Origin: Oscarella lobularis
Lineage: Eukaryota; Porifera; Homoscleromorpha; Homosclerophorida; Oscarellidae
Direction of reading: 5' to 3'
Length of the DNA: 64,000 bases
Assembly: GCF_947507565.1 (NCBI RefSeq)
Contig: NC_089175.1
Coordinates: 3,151,733 to 3,215,732, forward strand
The position numbers and the translations under genes were made by a program. The notes under the pieces are model-generated. The model was not told the DNA's origin. It made no database searches and saw only the letters and a program-made list of their open reading frames with translations. Positions 51,135 through 61,081 of this stretch are shown piece after piece; the stretch's first letter is position 1; every line of letters starts with the position of its first letter.

Positions 51135-52466
51135 CTAGGGTAGCCTCTTGTTTCTAATTTTAAAATAGGCCTTTTTCTGCTTTCCAAAAATCGTCAGTGC
51201 GTCTTTATAAAGTCGTATGTCCCAGTAGTTGAGACCTTCTAAAATTTTTCTCTCTTTGTCTCCTAGTGGCGCTTCTTTGTGCTTATTGACGTTCGCCTTA
51301 GGCGGTTGCCGTAGACACTGGACGCGTAACATGAAGCACAGCATTTTAAGCGAAACGGTAAATTCTTCGAGTAATCCAACGAATGCAAAATTATTGACAA
51401 TATTTCGTTTAGCTGCGAGATAGTGCTCCTCCCTAATCTCGGGAAGCGAATGATTCATCGATACCATAGACATAGTCTTGCCGTCGAATTGACTGTCGAG
51501 CTCGGGGAATTCTCCGAAGGTAAGAAGTCTCACGAAATGATTGTTATACTGGGGCGCTCGTCGTATATGAGGATGATGCACAAATTCAGTCAACGTATTC
51601 GACTCGTTGGCAATAACTACGGAGTAAATGTGACTTTTTGCCTCTTTCGAGCCTTTGAACGACCTGAGATAGTGATACGACGAAAGGAGCTTCGATATGG
51701 GCTCGCGAAACCAAACTAAATAGAGAAACTCCCTCGATCCTTTTCTGATAAAGTTATGGAGGCCAAAATTTCGCTTCGAAGTGAAGACTTGTCGTACGGT
51801 CTCCTTCGTTTTCACACGACGATAAGCGACCGTCCGTTTCGATTTCTCTCCCAATGTAAATAGAATCGCTTCTTCCCACGACGCATTCTTCAGATCGTAG
51901 CGATAATTCAAAGATTGCGGCAGTAGGAGATTGTAGGCGGCGGCGTGAGCAAACCTCACGCAGGTTCCAACGCCGCTGTACATTCCCATCACCTTTCTTT
52001 TCAGAAACCTCTCCACCGACGTTCCTCCCGTCTTGGGTAGGTGCACGAACGCGATGTGGGCGCGACGATACTTAGAATCGATCAACGACGCCCTGTCACG
52101 GTTAACGTAGTAGTTGGGCAGAGGTTTGAGTCCGTAATCGGGCGTCGCTAGTGTGACGCATGTGCGTAGCATGTTGAACAGGGCACCGCAAGCTGTCGAG
52201 TCGGACGGGTCTCTTGAGTTCCGATTAGCGCCTCCAAATGGCGCCGGTAGACCGTCCCAGCGTTGCCTGCACTCCATTTTCGCCGCATATCTCGTCAGGG
52301 CGCTTAGCATCTGTTTCTGTTCGCCGTATCTTGCTTCGGCGCGTGTCGTTTGTAGCAGTCTTTCATTGCCGGCGTACAAACCGACGAGTGCGATCCCAGT
52401 CGCGGCTAGAAGGATAGCAAAAGGTTTTTGCATGATCCAAAGGCCGTAGCAAAGTGTGGGAAGCAC
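51135..52466 (-). CDS. Sulfotransferase family 2-type protein, paralogue 3 (intronless)
   Basis: A single frame of 443 residues. The likely start is Met12 (MQKPFAILLAATGIALVGLY), which places the signal-anchor immediately after the Met as in paralogue 1; the first Met adds MLPTLCYGLWI. It has FVHLPKTGGTSVERFL (5'-PAPS loop), FGLHNFIRKGSREFLYLVWF followed by REPISKLLSSYHYLRS (3'-PAPS motif) and the shared C-terminal GLNYWDIRLYKDALTIFGKQK. The predicted product is a type II Golgi membrane PAPS-dependent glycan sulfotransferase of unknown acceptor. The three paralogues keep open frames and both cofactor motifs although their ELP4 and alginate-lyase neighbours have largely decayed, which suggests selection for sulfotransferase dosage or diversity. 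Confidence 0.85.
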   Translation of the reverse strand: MLPTLCYGLWIMQKPFAILLAATGIALVGLYAGNERLLQTTRAEARYGEQKQMLSALTRYAAKMECRQRWDGLPAPFGGANRNSRDPSDSTACGALFNMLRTCVTLATPDYGLKPLPNYYVNRDRASLIDSKYRRAHIAFVHLPKTGGTSVERFLKRKVMGMYSGVGTCVRFAHAAAYNLLLPQSLNYRYDLKNASWEEAILFTLGEKSKRTVAYRRVKTKETVRQVFTSKRNFGLHNFIRKGSREFLYLVWFREPISKLLSSYHYLRSFKGSKEAKSHIYSVVIANESNTLTEFVHHPHIRRAPQYNNHFVRLLTFGEFPELDSQFDGKTMSMVSMNHSLPEIREEHYLAAKRNIVNNFAFVGLLEEFTVSLKMLCFMLRVQCLRQPPKANVNKHKEAPLGDKERKILEGLNYWDIRLYKDALTIFGKQKKAYFKIRNKRLP

Positions 52467-52496
52467 ACGTGATTTATTGAGGGGCGTAGCATCCTA

Positions 52497-52700
52497 GATG
52501 CCCTCGTAAACGTGCTTCTAAATCGCAGCGTGCGAAGAAAGGAAATAGTCTATTCTCCGCAGAAGGGGACGCGCAGTTGTCCTACTCTAAAATTCTACTC
52601 TACGGTATTTCATCGCTATAACTCAGATTCAATACAAATGCAAATCATACAGGCATTTATCATAAGCACGTAGAGATTAGATATGGATATGTGTGGGTAA
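52497..52700 (+). pseudogene. ELP4 relic (copy 3)
   Basis: About 52497-52615 matches intron 1, a scrap of exon 2 (GTGCTTCTAA), intron 2 and the start of exon 3 (CCGCAGAAGGGGACGCGCA) of ELP4. Exon 1, most of exon 2 and everything after the start of exon 3 are gone. About 52667-52695 resembles the ELP4 3' flank (TAGAGATTAGAT), so most of the gene was deleted. It occupies the expected place beside sulfotransferase 3, as the intact copy does beside sulfotransferase 2. Confidence 0.65.
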
Positions 52701-52788
52701 TTAGTGAGTAATAATGTTAGTATATTTTCATTAGGCTACTGCACGCAGTCCTTTCGGTTCACTTCTGATCTGGAACGTGAAGATGAAC

Positions 52789-54686
52789 TCAGTAAAATTG
52801 CTTTGGAAACAGCAAATTGGTGAGGTATGAGCTGTAATCATCCGGTAAGCCAAAGCCATTCTCATTATCATCGTCGCTTTCCAAAGAAGGAAGCTGTCGA
52901 ATCATTTCTTCATAGCGACGATCCTGATAGGCGTTGGCAGCTCGACGGAATATGCTGTACATCTGACCCCAGCTGAATTTCTTATTCGTTTCTCGGTACG
53001 GCCACGGTTTCTCTCCCAAGGCAAATGGGATGAGATACTCGAAGGCCTTGCGAATACCGCGTCCATCTTCGCTCGTGTAGTTGAACAAATCAACGCCGGA
53101 AAACGACGAAAGACGAGCGAGATTGAACAAAGCCTAAGAGTAGGAGCTTTTCACGGGATCTACGATAATAGTTCCTTGCTCACTCGAATGTTCATGCACG
53201 AATAGGACGCCGCGTCAGCCCTGGATTCCTCCTAAGTCATCATTATCATTGAAGAAAAACGTGTTCGATATTTGGAGTATTTACGTATGGCATTCGACCA
53301 TCCGGTTCAATCTGGGTCTTGATTCTTTTGCTTATCGCCTAAAAGTGGAAAACTAAGCCCGGACAATGACGTCATAGATGACACTCACGCCTTGTGCGGT
53401 TTCATTGGCAACCACTTTGTCGTCACTGAATAAGGCAAACGACGAACGAATCACGTCAGACCTAAAGGGGTGGTGTACGTAATATTGGGAAAAACTGACG
53501 TCATATTTTTACCAGGTGCCGTGATTATTCGGTTTCAAATTGGCCGCCTGACCGAAGGGACTTTCGACTAGCCAGTGAACCATCTCGTAAAACCATTTCA
53601 TCAGCTCACGATGATCTTCGTCAGTCCACACTTTCGAACCGACAATAAGACTGGCCACTTCGACAACAATGTACATATCACTAAGGAAAAGCATTTTTGA
53701 CCGAATAGCTCCTTTCGTTTTCTCTCCTCCTTACTGTATGTCAATGACTCCTGACGAACTGCCGTTATTGTGGCCCATTCGAATCGACGAGAAATTCAAG
53801 TTGGGACGCATCCACGTCGCCGAATAAAGAAACCACGTTCGTAGCAGCAAAGCGGCGCGTTCGCCGTATTTTTCCTTTTCCGAAAAGAAGTAGGCGGCAC
53901 CGAGAATCTGAGAAAAAGCACGTAGAGACGAAAAAAAGAAGAAGAAACCCAGACAAGCTACACCTGTACAGCTTCTATCATCTTGTCCATAGGAACCCTG
54001 TCGAAGCGATCGCCATACGGATTGTGATGGCCGTCGACGCCGACCCACGGCAGTCCCGTTGTCAAATTGCACTTGGGTCCGGGCGTCAACGTCGCATTGT
54101 TGCACGGCCAACTGCGAGGCAGAAAGAGAAATAGCGTTAGTATACGGAGCATTGTTGCTATGGGAATAGAACAAGGCCAGCTGGTTCAACTGTGGTGACA
54201 GTTATGACGTCCGTCTCGAGGCATGACGGATCCATTGCACATGCTTTTAGCCATTATTCAATTAGGCCGGATGTCTGCCATCGTGATGCGCATGGCACGT
54301 ACAGGCATACAGTACGTACTAAAAAGATGCCAAGCTTTCGTAGTCGTGCATGTTGCCACTGGGCGGAGGCGAAGGTTTCTTCATAACGCTGAATCTAAAT
54401 CGCGAAGATTTCATTTTGACGATCAAGCGCGCGAGCTCAGAGTCGCGTACGGTCCTCGTTTCATCGCTTTTTCGGCTTTGCGCAGTAGCCAGTGATAGCT
54501 CTCCCGCTCGTCGCCTCGCATTCGCGCCTCGACGATGCGTTGCTTCAGGGCGAGCAACTCGGCGCCGTCGAAGACGAACGTGTTCGGCCCATCGCCGTCA
54601 CGGTCGCTGGCGACGGTGATCGCGATGAAGAGAAGTAGTATTCCAGCGCAAGTACGCCACATTGTACGCCACATTGTCCTTACCAA
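52789..54686 (-). CDS. Secreted alginate-lyase-family (PF05426-type) polysaccharide lyase, nine exons
   Basis: Exons in transcription order: 54686-54451, 54394-54320, 54111-53964, 53907-53735, 53680-53513, 53461-53389, 53338-53285, 53231-53184 and 53133-52789. They total 1320 nt (439 residues) with consistent phases. The start has three close Mets (54686, 54674, 54662) before a hydrophobic leader (CAGILLLFIAITVA), so the product is probably secreted or lysosomal. Family motifs: SVMKKPSPPPSGNMHDYESL; LPWVGVDGHHNPYGDRFDRV; ERAALLLRTWFL; WMRPNLNF; GVIDI; NNHGTW at about 262-267 (Asn/His of the proposed active site); an E-x-x-R-x5-Y stretch in exon 8; FNLARLSSFSGVDLF and PYRETNKKFSWGQMY near the C-terminus. 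In bacterial members of the fold such enzymes cleave uronate polysaccharides by beta-elimination; the substrate here is unknown. Animal-style introns in every part show it is not bacterial contamination. A truncated paralogue is at 419-1174. Confidence 0.85.
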
Positions 54687-55540
54687 AGAAGTTCCGGGAA
54701 GTGGAAGCGTCCCAGAAGTGACGTCAAGGCACGTGATGTGGTCATGCGCGTGACAGAGAAAAAGTTCGAAGCGCAGGTTTTACCGTATTCTTGTTGTTTC
54801 TGTTCAGTCTGCCGCTCGTCGGCTGCATGATCAGGTTTGTTGGCTACGCGTGACCGTCCTTGGCGCTTTTCTAGCGTCGAGGCCCTTTCGGCCCTTTTCT
54901 TCTAGTCTGGATACCAGACCCTTCGCTGGGAGAGCGAAGGGGGAGCGAAGGGTCTGGTATCCAGAGGGTCTCGACTCGCCAACGTGCAATTCTTCTTCTT
55001 GTCTTTTGTCGATGCAGGGGGCCTGGCGCCCCCAGTGGGAGCCTTTTCTCGAATTTTTTCCTTCGACCGATTGATCGCGTGTTTTGCAGGTGATTACGTT
55101 GAACGACTCCGACTTTCCGACTTTTGGTTCTGCGAGGGACAAGCGAAACTCCCCTGACGATGGCGCTGCAAGGAGACCATAGGGGTCTCCCATAGGGGGG
55201 AACTTTTCTCACTGAGGCCACGCCCCCGAGAACAGCAACTCAACGAATCTATGGATGCAATTTCTCTGACGAAAGAGATCATTCGGCAATCCATATCCGT
55301 CTCTCAGGGCCAATATTAATTACATTGTTCCTTGAATAAACAAAAAACGGTTTCAGTTTTTCGACGAAATCGTAAGTAGTGAAACTTTTGTCTTTGAGAG
55401 CAAATTAATTAATTAATTGATTAATGACTTCTAGGACGATATTGGGATTCATTCTAAGCCATCATCATGGCGATTGAAAAAATTTTTCCAATTTCCAACG
55501 TAATTCATTTTATTTCTCCCCGCTTCAATTGTTTTGTCGC
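54687..55540. other. Non-coding, repeat-like region downstream of no recognised gene
   Basis: No supported gene. It contains a long hairpin (54907-54964), the phrase GGCCCTTTCGGCCC (itself an inverted repeat, about 54884-54897) and an AATTAATTAATTGATTAAT run near 55408-55426. Open frames on both strands lack recognisable domains. Confidence 0.5.
54907..54964. mobile_element. Long hairpin element, 21-bp perfect arms (MITE-like)
   Basis: Arms at 54907-54927 and 54944-54964 are exact reverse complements (beginning CTGGATACCAGACCC) with a 16-nt loop. The sequence resembles a foldback or MITE end. I see no clear target-site duplication or second copy in this window. Confidence 0.55.
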
Positions 55541-56500
55541 GTAGTCGTTCCCCCCCAATCCGACGAGACCAGACGCAGCCATCCTCCGGGCCGAGAGCGA
55601 AAAGCGGCCGCACCTCTGCCGGGGCGATAGAGCGGCCCTACTCTTGGTGGTACGAGTGATAACTACCATCCCCCACTTGGGCAAGACGCTGTGGGCAAAA
55701 TCGCGGTCCTCCCGGGTCTTGGGTTAATGACTCCCCCCGTGCCCCGGTGGCGAGGGTACCCCCTTTGGGCCTTAAAGGGGTATACTGGAGGCCTCAACCT
55801 GCGGGATGATTGGGCGATCCCACCTCCTTGGGAGCTGGAGGTTAACTCGTCTAATGCGCTCGCCTCCTTGCCGCTTGGGTGAAAGTCGGCCCTGGATGAC
55901 ATGGGAGTATGTCACACCCCTTGGACCTGGGGGGAAGTTAGGTCCCGGCTCACTCTCCTCCAATGGGAGTGAGTTGAGAAGAGGACAAGGAGCGCCGAAG
56001 AAGACGCCTGTGGACAATGGACAAAGGAGAGCGCCTTCTCCCTGTTGAAGGGAGGAGGCGAGCGACGCGGGGGGGGAGAGGGGCTCCCTTTCTCCTCGCG
56101 TCAAAAAGAAAGAGGAAACATTTGGGTGAATTTTTGACATCCGGGACTTTATTAAACAAAATTTGTACATGGCTTCCGCTACATTTACGTCTCGCGTCCC
56201 TACCCTACTGTTGCGGCGCGACGCTAACTCGAGACTCCAGCGCGCTAGAGCGTGAGCAGCGCCGCGCCCAGAGGGAAACTCAAGTCTCCATGCGCTACTC
56301 GATGTAGCGCGCGTGAGACTGAGTTTCCGGGGCTGCGAGGCTTTTTGCATGAGCGCAAAAGGCCCCGCACGTGCGTGTATTGTGCGTGTCAACGTACTGT
56401 GCGCCTACTAAGACATCTACAGAATAAAAAAGCACACTATACAAAGTCTTGTCTATTTCTTTCTTCATCCAACTGCACCTCTGTTTGATGCGCTCCGTCA
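55541..56500. other. GC-rich unclassified stretch with a minus-strand poly(A) signal
   Basis: This is markedly GC-rich and runs-of-C/G-rich compared with its surroundings (for example 55550-55800). On the minus strand AATAAA is read at about 56150-56155 (plus-strand TTTATT), which could end a minus-strand transcript. A hairpin GCGCTAC-TCGAT-GTAGCGC lies at about 56292-56310. A minus-strand open frame of 206 codons (55772-56392) is low-complexity and matches nothing I recognise. It may be a non-autonomous retroelement or an RNA gene, but nothing proves it. Confidence 0.35.
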
Positions 56501-56706
56501 GACGTGCCTAAAGAGAACCACGGTTAAATTTAGTTGATCTATTAGTAGACTCCTTAGTCTCAGAGGGAGGGAGGAGGAGGGCTTATGCAAAGACCTATTT
56601 TGCTTCTGGATTTGCAAAACGCGTTGGTAATAGCGACTGAAGTTTACCTCAAAACTGGTCTCTAATCTCCAGGACGACGAGGCATTTTCCCCTGCCAAGC
56701 CACTTT

Positions 56707-57640
56707 ATGGAAATTCTCCCATGATTTGATTTGGCGTGAGACGTACTGACCTTCTTAGCCTTTTCAAAAAGAAACAATCAGAAATCAAGCTTCTTCACAA
56801 CGCGGATACCAGTGCTAACCTTCTACTTTTCTCTCTCTGGTCCCATCCGTGACGTAGCCCAAGAATTGCACCTGACTCCAAATCAAGCCAGCACATCAAC
56901 CTAAATCTCTGTCTCTATACCAAAACAATAGCAAATCACCAAGCTCACTTACTGTACATTAGGTGAGGATACGGCACGTTTTCCCCGGAACAAATCTAAA
57001 CTGTTTATTATACAAGTCCAAGCTCACCTGCTGGTTTTTCCGTGTTTGCTATGCTTTTTGGTTTGACTCCTTCGTGACAATTTGGACTCTGTAAAGACAA
57101 CGGACTTGCAGTTGTTGACCTCTAACGCCTGTTTGTTTGTGCCTGCGATAAGAACTAGCCTAAAAGAACACTTATGGAAATTCTCCGTGATTGGATTCGG
57201 CGTGAGGCGTACTAACCTTCTTAGTCTTTTCAAAAGGAAATGATCAGAAATCAAGCTTTTGCACGACGCAAATACCAGTGCTGACCATTTGCTTTTCTCT
57301 CTCCGGTCCTATCTGTGACGTGTCTTCGTTGGACTAGCCCAAGAATCGCATCTGACTCCAAATCAAGCCAGAAAATCAACCTAAATCTCTGTCTGAATAT
57401 CAAAACAATAGCAAACCACCAAGCTCACGTTACTGTGTACATCAGGCGAGGATAACACACGCTTTTCCCATCCCCGTTTGCTATGCTTTCTGGCTTGACT
57501 GCTTCGTGACAATTTGGATTGTGTAAAGACAACGGACTTGCAGTTGTTGATCCTACAAGAGTCTCTTCCGATCTACAGGCCTGTTTGTTGGGCCTGTGAT
57601 GAGAACTAGCCTAAAAGAACAATTTCCATAGTCATGGTTG
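56707..57640. repeat. Tandem duplication of about 467 bp, non-coding
   Basis: ATGGAAATTCTCC starts both copies (56707 and 57174). The following text matches with about 10-15% difference by eye, including CAGAAATCAAGCTT, TGACTCCAAATCAAGCCAG, CAACCTAAATCTCTGTCT and CAACGGACTTGCAGTTGTTGA. The phrase GCCTAAAAGAAC, or a close variant, recurs near 56513, 57159, 57610 and 57731; on the minus strand it reads as a splice-acceptor-like TTTTAGGC. No coding potential is recognised. Confidence 0.8.
57553..57574. other. Illumina-adapter-like string inside the second 467-bp copy
   Basis: The 22 bases end in CTCTTCCGATCT, identical to the 3' end of the common Illumina adapter, and 19 of 22 positions match the adapter including its CTACA start. 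The first copy of the duplication lacks this insertion at the equivalent place (near 57121). It may be an assembly or library artefact. Confidence 0.45.
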
Positions 57641-58524
57641 GAGGAAGCCCCTCAAGCTCACTGCCAGTGCCCGTTCGCTCCGCGTTCTAGTTGACAGTTT
57701 GAGTTCTGAAGACGACAGCGGTGCGAACGAGCCTAAAAGAACCATTCCTGTAAATCGTGGATAAAGGGGGCCCTTCTTACTGTTTTTTCGGCAGAGTTTC
57801 GTTCGCAGCGATTGCCACGCGTGCGCGATCGCTGGCTTAACAATCGAATGAAGTTCTAGTTGATGGTAGAGCCTCGTGTCGAGTCCGGAGTCGACGCGAA
57901 TTGAGGTGTCATGTGTTCGTCGCGGAATTTGCTAAGCGGAGCGCAGTTCGAAGTTTACAGTTAGCCGCATAGCATTTTAGAGATGCTTGCGCACTCATTT
58001 AGCTAGACTGTGTCGGCACTGCGATTTTGGTTTCGCGAAAAACGCGAGTTCCCCAAAGAGGCCCCCGATTTTCTGTTTACCTTTCCAATACAATTTTCAC
58101 GCTGATTCAAATCAGCTTGGCCAAAGAGCGACGGAGTAGAGCCTTCCTCGCGACGGAAATTCAGCTGAAAAGTCTGTCATGTGATACAAAATCCCGTACT
58201 TGCCCCACCCGTTTCAACTTCCTTGAGAAACGGCTCGAAACGGCCACGGAGGCAGCAAGAGACTTCCCGCTGCTTTTTTCCGTGCCATTGAGTACTTCAC
58301 AGATGCGACCGCGCCCTTCTAAGAACGGATGACCTCACTCGCATTCACACACACAACTCGTTGCTATGACAGCGGCACGTAGAAAAGAAAAAAGGACATA
58401 CAAACTACTATATGCACAAAAAGACACGGTCATGAATACCTAATTTCCACGGCATTCTCTAATCAGCCAGAAAAATTCTGACGTCATAAAAATGCCATTT
58501 TTTAGCTAATCGTTGTGAATTGAG
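57641..58524. other. Intergenic region before the receptor pair
   Basis: No gene supported. A plus-strand open frame at 58027-58332 has no recognisable domain. It includes the 3' flank of the minus-strand receptor gene that ends at 58525. Confidence 0.5.
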
Positions 58525-61042
58525 CTATGGATCGTAGTGATCGCGAGGTTTCGGCTGCTCCGGGTTCATGTCAGCATAGATGGTTTTTTCGCTCTTATCG
58601 ACCACTTTTGGAGATGGCTTAGCTGCAGCCTGGCCAGACTCTTCGTGATCCAATTCAGCATAGACTTCTTTCTGAGCCTTTTTCGGGAATAAAAAAATGA
58701 GGCAAGCGCCTGCGTTGAAGAGACATTTTCTCACCTTTCTCTTCTTGGTCACATCTGGCTTTGCGTAGTCCTGCTTTGGTGGTCCTTTGTCAAGTTGAGC
58801 GTAATTTTCACCGGCTGGTCCCTTCGTATGCTTGACTTCTTTTGGAGACGGGTTGTTGACTGAACCGGGAATTGGGCCGCCACCATCAGCACCATTATCT
58901 TCTTTTCCAGTGACAAGATTTCGACCAGTTACGTCGTACTGAGCCTCTTCAACTTTTACGTCATGATCCACGCTAAAAAGAATCACATTGCTTTCATCAT
59001 TTAGAAAATAACAAGCAATACACTATAGGGGGCTTTTTCTCTTTTTTCTTCAGCTCCTGAGAGGAATCTTCTAAAAGTACGTGTCTGATCAGCTCCAGCA
59101 AAGATATAATGTCATATATACTTGAGCCGCCGCCGCCTGATTTTTTCTTCATGATAAAACCAGTAGTGCCAGCAATCAAAACGACACCAGAACCCAATGA
59201 AATTCCAACAATTGCTCCAGCTCCAAGACCTAGTATAGCAAGAATAAACCAACATTTTATAAATCGTTCACACATACCGCATGAATCAGTGGTTACAATG
59301 AACCCGGCGGAGGCATTGCTTTCACCATACTCGTTTTCAACTTGGAGTCGTACCTCGTACATTGTTTTCGGGTCCAATCCATTAATAGTTACAGTAGCTG
59401 ATGAACTGCTCTCATTTCTTAGGAGTACGTCTGTGTCTTGTTCGCTGTATAATAGAACGCGATAATTCGTAATTGGTCCGCCGTTGTCGTCTTTTTCCAT
59501 GAAACTAAATGACAATTCCTTGCAACCTTTCTCCTTAACTACGTCTCTCTCTCCGACCCCTCCCGGACGACCTAGAAACACATGTCAGCTATCAGTCTCG
59601 CATAGAATGAGAAGAAACAAACCAGCAGTTTTGTTATTAAAGGTAAACGGAGGACCCTCGCCGATAATGTTGACAGCAGTGACGGAAATGGTGTAGTTGG
59701 TGTTTGGAGATAAACCTCGCACAACATATAATTTGCCAGTCCTGTTAACATTATATGTCCCCAACTGGGTATCACTCCTGTTAACGCTGATGTTGTAAGA
59801 CAAAACTTCATTTCCTCCATTGAATTGTGGCTCTATTATGTTCAGATTGAATGATGTATCTCCAATATCCACTACCTGCACAAACGGAGCACCAGGAGCA
59901 GAGCCTTCATTAATTAAAGCAAATTAAATTATTCACTATCCAAACAACGACGTCCTTACATATAACATTTCTACTATAGCATTGACTTGTGCTGGCAACC
60001 GAATTTTCCGCTGTAACGCAAAATGAAATCTGGTTATCTTCTCGTTTTGCTGTAATCTCTAGCGTTGATTCTACAAATGAAGTGATCCCAGTTGAATATT
60101 CATCAAGTGTATGAACGACAGCACGCTCTGCAAGAGATGAGTTCCACGTGATATTTGGAGCTGGTATTCCTTTCGCCGTGTAGTTGATGAGAGCCAAGTT
60201 GAGACAGAAAATGGTGTCAGGAATAGAAATCTTACCCGTGGGTGCCACTAGAACACATGCTAAATACCTAACTGTGAACTCGTTGCTCTTCTTACCGCAG
60301 ATATCAACTCCAAGTTGTACTGAAACGTTGACTTGTTTGTCTTCTAGAATGTTCTGACCAGTAATAGTGTAATTTCCTCTGTTTTTTAGTGTCACGGCAC
60401 TGAAAGTCAAGCCAGAGAGACTTGCCAAAGGAAGTGATGATGCCGGCCCACTTATTTTTCGAACGGTGATATTTGGCGCTGGCAATCCGCTGATGGCGCA
60501 ACGCTTCGTCAAAGTCTGAGTTTCCGTCGCACAAACCGTCGCTTGACTGGCACAAGTCATATTTATTTCCACTGTCAGAAAGGGAAGACATCTACTGTAG
60601 ATAACAAAAGAGAGCAAGCGTACTACCTACCTCCGAGGAGAAGCGTTATCCACCCACTTTCGAAAACGACATTACGCCTGAAATCTTGGAGAACGCATTT
60701 GTACGAAATTCCGTTCAGCGATGGAGACATCGTTACAGTGAGTGCCGATCCACCGTTGAAGGTACGTACCAAAGCACGAGGCACAGCGGACTCTGTTCCA
60801 TCTGTCGCTTGTTGACTCCATATATCACCACTAGTAGCCGGATGAGTACAATTGAGCACTACAGCGTCCCCGTTCAACGCCCAGAAAGAATCATTCATAT
60901 TAGCGACGACGACCGCTTTCTCTCGAGTGGTCGCTCCTACTGAAGATTACAGTAAAACCAATCCTGGTACAAAGATCCTCTCACCTTTTACATAAGCGTC
61001 CATTGCTACGACTAAGATCAAGAGAAACGTCCAAAACGACAT
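58525..61042 (-). CDS. Receptor 1: three Ig, two FN3, TM and long tyrosine-rich tail
   Basis: Exons in transcription order: 61042-60985 (signal peptide, MSFWTFLLILVVAMDA), 60939-60631 (Ig1), 60571-60296 (Ig2), 60247-59960 (Ig3), 59904-59623 (FN3), 59571-59278 (FN3), 59229-59122 (TM: GAIVGISLGSGVVLIAGTTG), 59070-59013, 58972-58735 and 58677-58525 (tail). They total 2064 nt, 687 residues. The two tail junctions after the TM are the least certain. Ectodomain exons all start and end in phase 1, as in shuffled extracellular modules. Ig cysteines are visible (VLNC...YKC; MTCAS...). The tail (about 150 residues) has QYDV, NYAQL, DYAKP, VYAEL, IYADM and a C-terminal YDP: YxxL and YxxM motifs that could bind SH2 proteins if phosphorylated, though spacing is not that of a classical ITAM. 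It is predicted to be a plasma-membrane recognition or adhesion receptor. Its mirror-image paralogue is at 61082-63159. Confidence 0.85.
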
Positions 61043-61081
61043 GGTCCTTGATATAAACCCCGGATAGGCCTACCAAACCTC
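61043..61081. promoter_or_regulatory. 39-bp spacer between the divergent receptor start codons
   Basis: The start codons of the two receptors face away from each other with 39 bp between them, so they must share one promoter or have overlapping 5' regions. It contains TTGATATAAACC (TATA-like). Note that neither leader is a copy of the other, so the inverted repeat does not extend through this centre. Confidence 0.55.

Noticed and set aside
54831-55221. Overlapping minus-strand frames of about 116-120 codons
   Set aside because: They run through the hairpin element and show no family features; likely chance frames in repeat DNA.
55772-56392. Minus-strand open frame of 206 codons
   Set aside because: Low-complexity, GC-driven, with no recognisable domain and no splice or promoter support.
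58735-59070. Classical ITAM or strict ITIM in receptor 1
   Set aside because: YAQL and YAEL are about 24 residues apart, too far for an ITAM, and residue -2 is Glu rather than a hydrophobic or Ser residue. I therefore describe them only as YxxL/YxxM motifs.
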